A stretch of DNA of 64,000 nt from Fusibacter paucivorans. Lineage in GTDB: Bacteria > Bacillota > Clostridia > Peptostreptococcales > Acidaminobacteraceae. The notes below the pieces were generated by a model, which was given only the letters and a program-made list of their open reading frames with translations, ran no database searches and had not been told where the DNA came from. A program made the translations under genes and the position numbers. Below are positions 44,553 to 52,937 of this stretch, piece by piece. The number at the start of each line of letters is the position of its first letter. The stretch's first letter is position 1. The stretch is taken from NCBI RefSeq assembly GCF_018390735.1, contig NZ_JAHBCL010000012.1, positions 62,001 through 126,000 of the forward strand, read 5' to 3'.

Positions 44553-44654
44553 TTAGTCCAATCCATAAACCTTCATGTGTTCGCGGAGCATAAATGCATC
44601 AATTAATGCGGTTCCAAGCTCTTTAAACGCTTTTCCCAAACTTTCCAATATCAT
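44553..44654 (-). CDS. Small ORF of 33 codons, unrecognised
   Basis: ATG at 44654 to TAA at 44553, in the 313-bp gap between ireB and ruvX. The peptide is 33 residues, starts MILESLGKAFKELG and ends MKVYGLD; it would form one amphipathic helix with a regular heptad-like spacing of hydrophobic residues. Start context is weak (CGAGAA). It lies just after the ireB terminator hairpin. It could be a real small protein or chance. Confidence 0.3.
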   Translation of the reverse strand: MILESLGKAFKELGTALIDAFMLREHMKVYGLD

Positions 44655-44680
44655 TTCTCGGTATAGGCATAACAAATAAG

Positions 44681-44724
44681 ATCGGCCCCCTATCAACGAA
44701 TCAATGCTTTTGCAGGGGACCGAT
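44681..44724 (-). terminator. Hairpin terminator after ireB
   Basis: ATCGGCCCCCT (44681-44691) and AGGGGACCGAT (44714-44724) form an 11-bp stem (one G-U on the minus strand) around a 22-nt loop; the tail CTTATTTGTT is moderately T-rich. It lies 65 bp after ireB. Confidence 0.65.
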
Positions 44725-44788
44725 TGTTATACTTCCGAAACAAATCTTCGATACTGCAATCCAGTATCACCCAGTTTATGATCATGCA

Positions 44789-45043
44789 TTATTTTTTGAC
44801 ACATTCCATATAGTGCGTTAAAAGTTCCTCTAAGATTTCATCCCGCTCGACCTTTTTTATCATCGTTCTCGCATCGTTGTAGGTTGTGATATAGGTTGGG
44901 TCTCCTGAAATCAAATACCCGACCAGCTGGTTGACGGGATTGTATCCTTTTTCCTCCAGCGCATTAAAAACGTATAAGAGAATATCGCGTTGGTTGCTTT
45001 GTTCAAGATACTCTTCGACACTGAATTTCATTGTATTCTTCAT
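44789..45043 (-). CDS. ireB: IreB-family regulatory phosphoprotein (DUF965)
   Basis: An 84-residue protein. Family pattern [53 protein letters not shown] spans most of it. In Enterococcus IreB is phosphorylated on N-terminal threonines by the kinase IreK; a threonine is present at position 4. GAGGGGG precedes the ATG. It follows alaS by 42 bp in the conserved alaS-ireB-ruvX order. Confidence 0.93.
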   Translation of the reverse strand: MKNTMKFSVEEYLEQSNQRDILLYVFNALEEKGYNPVNQLVGYLISGDPTYITTYNDARTMIKKVERDEILEELLTHYMECVKK

Positions 45044-45085
45044 GGTATTACCCCCTCGCTTTAACCTATCCTACTTATACCCGAT

Positions 45086-47710
45086 TTATTCAAATAAAGC
45101 ATAAACTTTTTCTAAAGCTTCGTCAACCTTTGCAGGATTCTTTCCACCTGCCTGCGCCATATTTGGCTTACCGCCGCCACCGCCGCCGGCGATTTTAGCA
45201 ACCTCGCGAATAATATTGCCGGCATGTGCGCCCGCTTTCACAGCGTCGTCCGAAGCCATGGCGACAAAGGTCACCTTCTCAGATTCGACGTTGGCAAACA
45301 CCACAAAACCGCAAGACAATTTGCCCAAGAGCTGATCGCCTAAATTTCTGAGCACCTGTGTATCCATCCCTTCGAATTTCGCCGTTAGGATTTCAACGCC
45401 TTTTAATACTTTTGCATTTGCAATGAGACCGTCGATGTCAGAGGTAACCAATTTCTGTTTCAAATGTTCATTTTCACGCTGAACTTGTTTCATTTCACTG
45501 ACAATCGCCTCAGCTTTGACGATCACATCTGACGCATTCGCTTTCAATATATCAGCCACTTGTTGCATTTTTTCATCTATTTCTGTTAAATATTTATAAA
45601 CATTTTCACCTGTAATGGCTTCAATCCTGCGAACACCTGCGGCTACCCCGGCTTCACTGACAATTTTGAACATCCCAGCCTCGGAAGTATCTTTTAGATG
45701 TGTCCCACCGCAGAGTTCGATGCTGTAATCGCCCATTGTGACAACGCGTACTGTCTTACCGTATTTTTCACCAAAAAGTGCCATAGCACCTTTTTGGCGT
45801 GCTTCATCAATGCCCATTTCAGCAGTAATAATCGGCAGCGCTTCAAAGATTTTGGCATTGACTGTCTTTTCTATTTTTAGCAGCACCTCATGCGGAATAG
45901 CTTCAAAGTGCGAAAAGTCAAAGCGCAGTCTTTCAGGGGTTACATAGGAGCCAGCCTGTTCAACGTGTTCACCAAGTGCATCGCGCAGTGTTTTATGAAG
46001 GATATGCGTCATACTGTGATTGCGCGCTGTTGCCATGCGCTTTATTTTGTTAACAGACGCCGTTACTTGCTGCCCGCTCGTTACAATGCCTTCTGTAATA
46101 TGAACGCGGTGTGCGATCACACCGTTTTTCCCCTTGGTCGTTTCCAGAACCTCTGCTTTGAAGTCGTCTCCCGATATGATGCCAACATCGCCAATCTGTC
46201 CGCCGCCCTCTGGATAAAACGGTGTTTGATCGAGCACGATGATAACATCCATCCCTGCAACTGCCGATTCAAGCTGCTGCGTTTCGACAATTGCCAGGAC
46301 TTCTCCTGTGCTTTTAAAATAATCGTAACCAATAAATTTCGAAGTAATCGTCTTCGGCAATTCAGAGAGCGCATCGGTTGTCCAGCCTAAGTCTTCGCCA
46401 GCACCCCTTGCCGTTCTCGCGCGTTCTTTTTGCTTTGCCATTTCAGTATTAAACGCTTCTTCATCAACACTCAATTGCTGTTCTTCCAATATTTCCTTTG
46501 TCAGTTCCAGCGGAAAACCGTACGTATCATAAAGTTTAAAGGCATCTTCGCCTGAGAGCACGGTTTCGCCATTATCCTTAACGCGATCAATCGCCTCGTT
46601 TAAAATGGACAGTCCTTGATCTATGGTCATTTGAAAACGCATTTCTTCGTTTTCGATGACCTTCTTGATATAGGCTTCTTTTTCGATGAGATTATTATAA
46701 CTCGGACCATAGGATTCAAGAACGGCATCGACGAGTTCCGTTAACACATTCCCACTCATCCCCAACAATCTTGCATGACGCGCTGCACGTCTTAAAAGTC
46801 TTCTCAAGACATAGCCGCGACCCTCATTATTTGGCATGATGCCATCCGCGACCATAAAGGTAATCGCCTTCACATGGTCTGTAATAATACGGATGGAAGT
46901 ATCCTGTTTTCTCGTTTCACCATATTTAACGCCCGCTTTTTCAACAACGGCACTCAGAATAGACTGGATGGTATCAACTTCAAAAATCGTATCGACATCC
47001 TGCATAATGCAGGCAATCCGTTCAAGTCCCATTCCCGTATCAATATTCGGTTTTGCAAGCGGATGATAAACCCCTGCGTCATCTTTATCATATTGGGTGA
47101 AAACGTGATTCCAAAATTCTAAAAAGCGGTCGCATTCACACCCCGGCTTACAGTCTGGCGATCCACAGCCGTAGGCTTCGCCGCGATCAAAATATATTTC
47201 TGAACACGGCCCACACGGCCCCGTTCCAATTTCCCAAAAGTTATCTTCCTTGCCAAGTCTGGTGATTCGTTCTTCCGGAATGCCAATGACATCACGCCAG
47301 ATTTCAAAAGCGTCCTCATCTTCATAATAAACAGACGGCCACAACTTTTCTATCGGCAATTCAAGAACTTCTGTGATAAATTCCCATCCGAATTCAATAG
47401 AGCCCCTTTTAAAATAATCACCAAATGAAAAGTTGCCGAGCATTTCAAAAAAAGTGGCGTGGCGCGCCGTAATACCTACGTTTTCAATGTCGCCAGTCCG
47501 GATACATTTTTGACAAGTAGCCATTCGAGGCTTAGGCGGTACTTCTGTACCCATAAAATAATTTTTCAAAGGCTGCATCCCCGCGTTAACCAACAAAAGG
47601 CTCTTATCACCCTGCGGCACTAGTGAATAGCTCGCTGTTACGTAGTGATCTTTCGATTCGTAAAATTTAAGAAACGCGCTTCTGATTTCATTCAGACCCA
47701 TAGATTTCAT
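45086..47710 (-). CDS. alaS: Alanyl-tRNA synthetase
   Basis: An 874-residue class II synthetase with the full architecture: catalytic domain starting SMGLNEIRSAFLKFYESKDH (motif 2/3 region with HATFFEMLGNFSFGDYFK near 80-97), then the editing domain with HSMTHILHKTL near 560 and CGGTHLKDTSEAG near 662 (zinc-binding His and Cys), and the C-Ala domain ending GGGGGGKPNMAQAGG. It has its own promoter and a T-box leader, so it is induced by uncharged tRNA-Ala. Confidence 0.97.
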   Translation of the reverse strand: MKSMGLNEIRSAFLKFYESKDHYVTASYSLVPQGDKSLLLVNAGMQPLKNYFMGTEVPPKPRMATCQKCIRTGDIENVGITARHATFFEMLGNFSFGDYFKRGSIEFGWEFITEVLELPIEKLWPSVYYEDEDAFEIWRDVIGIPEERITRLGKEDNFWEIGTGPCGPCSEIYFDRGEAYGCGSPDCKPGCECDRFLEFWNHVFTQYDKDDAGVYHPLAKPNIDTGMGLERIACIMQDVDTIFEVDTIQSILSAVVEKAGVKYGETRKQDTSIRIITDHVKAITFMVADGIMPNNEGRGYVLRRLLRRAARHARLLGMSGNVLTELVDAVLESYGPSYNNLIEKEAYIKKVIENEEMRFQMTIDQGLSILNEAIDRVKDNGETVLSGEDAFKLYDTYGFPLELTKEILEEQQLSVDEEAFNTEMAKQKERARTARGAGEDLGWTTDALSELPKTITSKFIGYDYFKSTGEVLAIVETQQLESAVAGMDVIIVLDQTPFYPEGGGQIGDVGIISGDDFKAEVLETTKGKNGVIAHRVHITEGIVTSGQQVTASVNKIKRMATARNHSMTHILHKTLRDALGEHVEQAGSYVTPERLRFDFSHFEAIPHEVLLKIEKTVNAKIFEALPIITAEMGIDEARQKGAMALFGEKYGKTVRVVTMGDYSIELCGGTHLKDTSEAGMFKIVSEAGVAAGVRRIEAITGENVYKYLTEIDEKMQQVADILKANASDVIVKAEAIVSEMKQVQRENEHLKQKLVTSDIDGLIANAKVLKGVEILTAKFEGMDTQVLRNLGDQLLGKLSCGFVVFANVESEKVTFVAMASDDAVKAGAHAGNIIREVAKIAGGGGGGKPNMAQAGGKNPAKVDEALEKVYALFE

Positions 47711-47997
47711 CCGTCATTCCTCCATAATCATGCTTTCGATTTTTTACAAAATAAAAACCTTCAAAGGCCATTGCAGGGACGACGCATCGCGGTACCACCC
47801 TGCTTACCGATCTCTATCGGTCACTTTGAAGGTAAAATGCTGGATAACGTTTGCAAAACGCCGGAACCTACTGTCAGTTCAATCCCGGAGCTCGGAAGCT
47901 GCTTCAACACCATGATGCCTTTCACCAGTTAGCACCTCTCTTTTGGCAGTGTCTACTCCTCTTCTTCAATGCTTTTTCAATACAGTTTTCTTAAGTT
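47711..47997 (-). promoter_or_regulatory. T-box riboswitch leader of alaS
   Basis: The minus strand holds the T-box AGGGTGGTACCGCG (47788-47801). It is enclosed by a perfect 10-bp repeat, ACCTTCAAAG (47824-47833) with CTTTGAAGGT (47757-47766), which is the terminator stem followed by TTTTTATTTT. An inner GCAGGG/CCCTGC pairing adds to it. The upstream ~160 nt, starting with GGAGTAGA, would form stem I. Uncharged tRNA-Ala binding should favour the antiterminator. I could not fix the specifier codon with confidence. Confidence 0.92.
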
Positions 47998-48003
47998 GTC
48001 TCT

Positions 48004-48032
48004 ATTTTACCACAAATCCACATTCATTGTCA
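48004..48032 (-). promoter_or_regulatory. Predicted sigma-A promoter of alaS
   Basis: On the minus strand TGACAA (48027-48032), 17-bp spacer, TAAAAT (48004-48009). Expected start near 47997, at the head of the T-box leader. Confidence 0.7.
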
Positions 48033-48043
48033 CGAATAATGTT

Positions 48044-48080
48044 AAAAAGCAGGTATGGCACCTTGTACCTCACCCGCTTT
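48044..48080 (-). terminator. Intrinsic terminator of the isc operon
   Basis: On the minus strand AAAGC, GGT and GGTAC pair with GTGCC, ACC and GCTTT around a 3-nt loop (small internal mismatches), followed by TTTTTAAC. It lies 25 bp after iscU and just before the alaS promoter. Confidence 0.8.
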
Positions 48081-48104
48081 CCCTCAATGATATACTACAA
48101 TGGC

Positions 48105-48551
48105 TTAAAACTCAATATCGACCACATCGTGATCATGATGATCTTCATCGGGATCATAACCTTCAAGCCCCTTGAATGTCAGTGCATTCTTAGTGGCATA
48201 ATCGTAAATGGCCGCTTTCAGTGCCTGCTCTGCCAAGACAGAACAGTGTACTTTTACCGGCGGCAAACCGCCGAGCTCGTCAATCACTTGTTTGTTGGTC
48301 AGCGCAAGCGCCTCATCAATGGTTTTACCCATAATGAGTTCCGTTGCAACAGAAGATGCTGCAATCGCTGAGCCGCATCCAAATGTCTTGAATTTAACAT
48401 CAACAATTTGATCACCTTCAACTTTTATATAAATGCGCATGATATCACCACATTTGACATTGCCGACTTCGCCAACGCCATCCGCATTTTCAATCTCGCC
48501 CACATTTCTTGGATTCATAAAATGATCCATAACCTTTTCTGTATAAAGCAT
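48105..48551 (-). CDS. iscU: Iron-sulfur cluster scaffold protein IscU/NifU-type
   Basis: A 148-residue scaffold on which [2Fe-2S]/[4Fe-4S] clusters are built. Start YTEKVMDHFMNPRNVGEIENADGVGEV; the three cluster cysteines are in VKCGD (34), FGCGSAIAASS (59) and VHCSVLAEQAL (103). A C-terminal tail rich in Asp and His (DEDHHDHD) goes beyond the IscU core, which resembles the NifU N-domain of Clostridia. It begins 2 bp after iscS. Confidence 0.94.
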   Translation of the reverse strand: MLYTEKVMDHFMNPRNVGEIENADGVGEVGNVKCGDIMRIYIKVEGDQIVDVKFKTFGCGSAIAASSVATELIMGKTIDEALALTNKQVIDELGGLPPVKVHCSVLAEQALKAAIYDYATKNALTFKGLEGYDPDEDHHDHDVVDIEF

Positions 48552-48553
48552 CC

Positions 48554-49732
48554 TTATTTGCCCTCCTTGAGTACCTTGTCGTATAGCGGCGACATCAGTC
48601 TTAATTTTTGAACGATCTCTTTCAGTGATTCGATTGTATATTCAACATCTTCTTCTGTCGTAAAATCACCAATTGAAAGCCTAAGTGAGCCGTGTGCTAT
48701 TTCATGCGGCAAGCCGATTGCCAAGAGCACATGTGACGGATCGAGAGAACCCGATGTACATGCGGAGCCACTGGATCCTGCAATCCCTTTTGCATTTAAA
48801 CTCAGCAGCAGCGCTTCACCTTCAATAAATTCAAAACAAATATTGACATTGCCAGGATGGCGCTCGGTTGGATGCCCGTTGTACTTCGCATATGGAATGA
48901 CATCCATGATGCCGTTTGCAAGTTTGTCTCTTAGATAAATGAGTTTCTCACGGTGCGCTTCCAGATTTTCATCTGCCATAACAGCTGCTTTTGCAAAACC
49001 GACAATTCCCGGAATATTTTCAGTGCCTGCGCGTCTGTTACGTTCCTGTGCGCCGCCTTCAATAATATTTTGAATGCGAATGCCTTTTTTAATATAGAGG
49101 CCGCCAATGCCTTTCGGCCCATAAATCTTATGCCCGGATACGCTCATGAGATCAATATTCATTTCATTAACGTCAATTTTAACATTGCCATAAGCCTGTA
49201 CGGCATCTGTATGAAAGAGTACACCGTGTTTATGCGCGATTTCGCCAATCGCTTTTACCGGTTGCATCGTACCGATTTCGTTATTGATAAACATGATTGA
49301 AATCAGCACCGTCTGATCTGTTATAGCAGCCTCAAGCGCTTCAAGACTGACCATCCCCTCTGCATCAACATCGAGATACGTCACTTCAAAACCTTCCTTT
49401 TCAAGTGCCGTACATGTATGCAGTATACCATGATGCTCAATCTTCGACGTAATTAAATGGTTGCCTTTTTTGCGGTTCGCCCGCATAACGCCTTTTAACG
49501 CCCAATTGTCCGCCTCAGAACCGCCACCTGTGAAATAAAATGTATCCGGCGTGGCATTAATGGTTTCGGCAATTGATTTTCTCGATTGTTCAAGTACACT
49601 TTTTGCTTCTTGACCAAAACCGTGAATACTGGATGCATTGCCGTATATCTCAGTAAAATATGGCAGCATCGTATCAACTACCTCACGTTTCACGGGTGTT
49701 GTCGCTGAATAATCCAAATAAATTTGCTTCAT
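48554..49732 (-). CDS. iscS: Cysteine desulfurase IscS/NifS
   Basis: A 392-residue PLP enzyme that takes sulfur from cysteine for cluster assembly and tRNA thiolation. YLDYSATTPVKREVVD at the start, PLP lysine in SGHKIYGPKGIGGLY near 201-215, catalytic cysteine in GSACTSGSLDPSHVL near 322-336. GAGGAG precedes the ATG. It follows the regulator by 21 bp. Confidence 0.95.
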   Translation of the reverse strand: MKQIYLDYSATTPVKREVVDTMLPYFTEIYGNASSIHGFGQEAKSVLEQSRKSIAETINATPDTFYFTGGGSEADNWALKGVMRANRKKGNHLITSKIEHHGILHTCTALEKEGFEVTYLDVDAEGMVSLEALEAAITDQTVLISIMFINNEIGTMQPVKAIGEIAHKHGVLFHTDAVQAYGNVKIDVNEMNIDLMSVSGHKIYGPKGIGGLYIKKGIRIQNIIEGGAQERNRRAGTENIPGIVGFAKAAVMADENLEAHREKLIYLRDKLANGIMDVIPYAKYNGHPTERHPGNVNICFEFIEGEALLLSLNAKGIAGSSGSACTSGSLDPSHVLLAIGLPHEIAHGSLRLSIGDFTTEEDVEYTIESLKEIVQKLRLMSPLYDKVLKEGK

Positions 49733-49753
49733 TGCGGCCGTCTCCTCACACTT

Positions 49754-50209
49754 CTATTTGCACTCGCAGATATTTTCAATGACATGATTGCTGTTCTCGT
49801 GAAAATCATCAATCATATGCTGGAGTGTTATGGCGTTTACAACGCCTTTAATACTTTCATATATCTTTTCATAAATGACCTTTGTCACACAATAATGTGT
49901 ATGATCACAAGTTTCTTCATCGTCATCGGCGACGCAGTCTGTTGGAGCCAATGGGCCTTCCAGTGTTGTTAATATAATACCGACAGTGATCAGCTCAGGC
50001 GCCTTCGCCAGCATATAGCCGCCTTGGGCACCGCGAACGCTCTTAACAAGTCCTGCTTTTCTGAGCGGTGATATCAATTGTTCCAAATAGTTTACGGATA
50101 TCGCCTGTCTCTCTGCAATACTCGTCAGTGAAATCGGCCCGTCGCCAAAGTGCAACGCAAGGTCGAACATTGCCTTTAGGCCGTAGCGCCCTCTCGTGGA
50201 TAGCTTCAA
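49754..50209 (-). CDS. iscR: Rrf2-family iron-sulfur regulator IscR
   Basis: A 151-residue regulator. The N-terminal winged helix MKLSTRGRYGLKAMFDLALH is the family start; VRGAQGGYMLAK near 58-69 is the wing; cluster cysteines are in DCVADDDEETC and HYCVTKV near 92-108. It starts with TTG at 50209, preceded by AAAGGAG. It heads iscR-iscS-iscU. A good IscR-type site overlaps its promoter, pointing to autorepression by the holo form. Confidence 0.93.
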   Translation of the reverse strand: MKLSTRGRYGLKAMFDLALHFGDGPISLTSIAERQAISVNYLEQLISPLRKAGLVKSVRGAQGGYMLAKAPELITVGIILTTLEGPLAPTDCVADDDEETCDHTHYCVTKVIYEKIYESIKGVVNAITLQHMIDDFHENSNHVIENICECK

Positions 50210-50260
50210 TGTCTCGTCTCCTTTGTTTAATTCCTAGTCATTTACTATGAAATCATAACC

Positions 50261-50289
50261 ATTATAATATATCCGATTAATTGAGTCAA
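50261..50289 (-). promoter_or_regulatory. Promoter of the isc operon with overlapping IscR type-1-like operator
   Basis: TTGACT (50284-50289), 17-bp spacer, TATAAT (50261-50266). The 21 bp at 50269-50289 match the published type-1 IscR consensus at about 18 of 21 positions (half-sites TTGACT and ATCGGATAT around an AT-rich centre). The operator covers the spacer and the -35 box. Confidence 0.75.
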
Positions 50290-50393
50290 CTTTAAAACGT
50301 GCATTCAAAAATTATTTACAAATACGTCTTCAGCACTTAACAAATCATAAGCATTTACCGATACTTTTATTAGAAACTGCCAAGGGGGATACT

Positions 50394-51236
50394 ATGTCAG
50401 AAAAGAGGAACGAACTCTTTAATCTAACACAAAGAGCACAAAAAATGGAACTGATTAATGAAGAAATCGCACTAGACATCTATATTGAAATCTTTGAAAA
50501 CTATACGCCAAAAATCTCAAAAACATATGAAAGTGCCATTCGACTCTTGGAAAAGCGCGGCCGATTTCCAGAAGCACTGGACATTTGTGAACGCGCCATT
50601 AAATTGATTAACGAAGATCAAGTCTCGGGGATCCTCAGCAAATTTGAAACGATACGAGAACGCCTGTTAAAAAAAATGGGGCCTGAGACCGTTGCCGAAA
50701 AACCAAAACAAAAAAAGCCCATCAAATTGATAATAGGACTTATTTTAGTCGTTGCAGTTGCCATTGCCGTTTGTGAACTCAGTAGACCTTATGACGATTT
50801 GGATGTCAATCTGGACGGCAAGGAAAGCCTTCCCGGCGGCAGTGCACTCTCTGGCAATAATGATGCAGAGACCAATGATCCTGAATTTCCAATTACAGAA
50901 TCAATGATCGCCGTTGCCGTGGCAGAAACACTTAAAAACCACGACGCAGTTGATGTTGCCATCACACCGCAAGACAATACCATTGGCATCGGCATTCTGG
51001 TCTCACCGGGAACAGATGTCAAGCGAAGTCAGGCTCTGGCTGAAATCACGCTAAAAGCACTTGGAGGCGCAGCCTCTGCCACTTATAAAGAACTAGATAC
51101 GCCAAATGGGGATAACCTCGGAGGCCTTTATGATTACTATGAACTAGTCATCTCAGTCGGCACCGGCAGTGAAGAAGATGAAATTGTCGCCAAGGGAACA
51201 AAGAACAAAACGAGCACTGCAATCTATTGGCATTAA
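50394..51236 (+). CDS. Unrecognised single-pass membrane protein with TPR-like N-terminus
   Basis: A 280-residue protein I do not recognise. Residues 1-95 are helical with a TPR-like repeat (YESAIRLLEKRGRFPEALDICERAIKLI). One membrane helix follows near 112-128 (LIIGLILVVAVAIAVCEL) after a Lys-rich stop, so the N-terminus is cytosolic. The C-terminal ~120 residues (ITESMIAVAVAETLKNHDAVDVAITPQDN and following) would be outside and look like one compact alpha/beta domain. GGGGG precedes the ATG. It is transcribed divergently from the isc operon; a small 6-bp hairpin surrounds its stop codon. Confidence 0.7.
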   Translation: MSEKRNELFNLTQRAQKMELINEEIALDIYIEIFENYTPKISKTYESAIRLLEKRGRFPEALDICERAIKLINEDQVSGILSKFETIRERLLKKMGPETVAEKPKQKKPIKLIIGLILVVAVAIAVCELSRPYDDLDVNLDGKESLPGGSALSGNNDAETNDPEFPITESMIAVAVAETLKNHDAVDVAITPQDNTIGIGILVSPGTDVKRSQALAEITLKALGGAASATYKELDTPNGDNLGGLYDYYELVISVGTGSEEDEIVAKGTKNKTSTAIYWH

Positions 51237-51312
51237 CAGACGCCAATGCAGAGCACCTTTTATGCGCCGTTTAAAAACACAGTCCATTCTATGATTGAAC
51301 TGATCACGATGG

Positions 51313-51861
51313 CTACGATGATGGCATCACCATCGCTTTGCGCAGTGCTTCACTTTGAGCACTGCCTTTTAAGTGTTTTACGATTTCAAGTCCGAACTCA
51401 AGTGCAACACCAACCCCTCTGGCCGTAATCAATCCCGGCTCTGACACAACATCACGATCAACGACATCAGCATTTTTAATTTCTGCGGTATAACTCGGAT
51501 AGCATGTAAGGATTTTGCCCCTTGTTAAGCCCCACTGATCTAAAACCGTCGGCGCAGCACAAATTGCCGCAACGGTACAATGAATCTCATACGCCTTTTG
51601 AAACAGCTGCTTAAGCATAACACTTTCAGATAAATTGCCGGTTCCCGGCTGTCCACCCGGTAAAATAAAGACATCTCCCTGCACGGGGTCACACAGTTCG
51701 GAAAGCATTTTATCCATTGTCATTTCAATGCCATGTGTACTTTTAACTTTCAAATCATCAACGCCTACCATTGTCACGTCGCAAGCCGCTCTTCTTAAAA
51801 CATCAACAACTGCAATCGCTTCGACTTCTTCATATCCTTCAGAAAAAAATATGTAAATCAT
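51313..51861 (-). CDS. DJ-1/PfpI-family protein (YajL/ThiJ type)
   Basis: A 182-residue DJ-1 superfamily protein. EGYEEVEA near residues 8-15 holds the conserved Glu, and the nucleophile Cys is in AAICAAP near 98-104; PGGQPGT near 69 is also typical. Family members act as protein or nucleotide deglycases, or glyoxalases, which would fit methylglyoxal made by mgsA in this window; this link is inference. I chose the ATG at 51861, since an upstream GTG would overlap the ribosome site. Confidence 0.85.
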   Translation of the reverse strand: MIYIFFSEGYEEVEAIAVVDVLRRAACDVTMVGVDDLKVKSTHGIEMTMDKMLSELCDPVQGDVFILPGGQPGTGNLSESVMLKQLFQKAYEIHCTVAAICAAPTVLDQWGLTRGKILTCYPSYTAEIKNADVVDRDVVSEPGLITARGVGVALEFGLEIVKHLKGSAQSEALRKAMVMPSS

Positions 51862-52213
51862 CCGCTCTTTCACCTTCCTTTTATCATTAGAGGAATTTCA
51901 TAATAGCCCTCTATCAACTCGCCACGGTAATCTGTTAGCTCTCCGTCTTGCGTAAAAGCGCCTCTTTACCGCTCTTGACCTTTTAATAAGATTCATACAC
52001 ATACGATGCGGTATTCAATCATCCATCATCAATATTAAAGTTAATAAGGCAATTAAAGAATACCCTTTCACTGAACTTTCTCGACAAGCTGCCAAATTGA
52101 GGTTTTCCAAAAAGTGCTATGAAAGTGAACCGATTAAAATTTGAATACTGCAATTTCTTCAAATAATTTTTGAACAATTTATGAAACCGTATACACCCAT
52201 TGCATTTTTCGTC

Positions 52214-52219
52214 TATAAT
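52214..52219 (+). promoter_or_regulatory. Possible -10 box of the cysteine-cluster gene
   Basis: TATAAT at 52214-52219, 38 bp before the gene; no good -35 box at 16-18 bp. This is in the 395-bp stretch between the DJ-1 gene and this gene; the rest of that stretch shows no convincing gene. Confidence 0.35.
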
Positions 52220-52256
52220 AGGGTAAACAATATGAAAAGTAAAGAGGAGGCTGCTT

Positions 52257-52694
52257 ATGTTTGGTCATATGAAACGATATGAGGAAGAACGTCGTCTACG
52301 GGAACAGAAAAAAAATCGAGATTCATTTGTGACTGGTGCAGCACTGGGATTTATCGCAGGGTATTGTGCCCGAAAATTCATCGCCCCCAAACTGATGACC
52401 ATTGATATTTCAGACGTTGTCGATAAAGAAAAGGGATTCATCAAATCAAAATGTGATGACTTAAAGGAAACCGTTACATCACTTAAAGATCGTTTTGTTC
52501 CAGAAATATGCTGTTGCGGCTGTGATGGAGAAGACTGTGATTGTGAAGACGAGTGTACCTGTGAAGACGATTGCGAATGTCATTGTGGTGATGATGAAGC
52601 AAAAAGTGAAGACGCGGAAACAAGTGAAACTGAAATGAACGAAACGGCAAACGCCTCAGAAGCAACTGATCCGACAGACGACAAAATAGAATAA
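52257..52694 (+). CDS. Cysteine-cluster (metallothionein-like) acidic protein with a YtxH-like N-terminus
   Basis: A 145-residue protein. The N-terminus is basic, followed by a short hydrophobic Gly-rich segment (FVTGAALGFIAGYCARKFIAP, split around residue 33) like YtxH-type membrane-associated small proteins. Residues 85-110 hold 11 cysteines in 26 positions, mostly as CxC and CxxxC alternating with Asp/Glu, a metallothionein-like metal-thiolate pattern. The tail is Glu/Asp/Thr-rich and probably disordered. AGGAGG precedes the ATG; a strong terminator follows. Metal binding is inference. Confidence 0.75.
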   Translation: MFGHMKRYEEERRLREQKKNRDSFVTGAALGFIAGYCARKFIAPKLMTIDISDVVDKEKGFIKSKCDDLKETVTSLKDRFVPEICCCGCDGEDCDCEDECTCEDDCECHCGDDEAKSEDAETSETEMNETANASEATDPTDDKIE

Positions 52695-52715
52695 GATCTC
52701 ATGAAACTGAAAACG

Positions 52716-52756
52716 CTGTTGAGCATTTAATTCGTTTTAATGTTCAACAGTTTTTT
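52716..52756 (+). terminator. Intrinsic terminator of the cysteine-cluster gene
   Basis: CTGTTGAGCATT (52716-52727) and AATGTTCAACAG (52739-52750), one G-U pair, then TTTTTT. It lies 22 bp after the stop codon. Confidence 0.9.
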
Positions 52757-52937
52757 ATTGTCCTGTCATTTCATCTGACGAAGTCTATTTGCAACCATTA
52801 TTAATACCGCAGTTGCACTTTTGATACATAACATCTGACAAATCACCTGCAAAATCCGCCTTTCATGCTTGGCACCGCTCTTGCATCAGTATTATAGAAG
52901 GCGCATTTTAATGCTCAATAATGCTTAGGAGTTGTCT

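Noticed and set aside
51880-51975. Minus-strand open stretch of about 31 codons just before the DJ-1 gene
   Set aside because: It translates plausibly but has no start codon after the preceding stop and no recognised family; at most a gene remnant.
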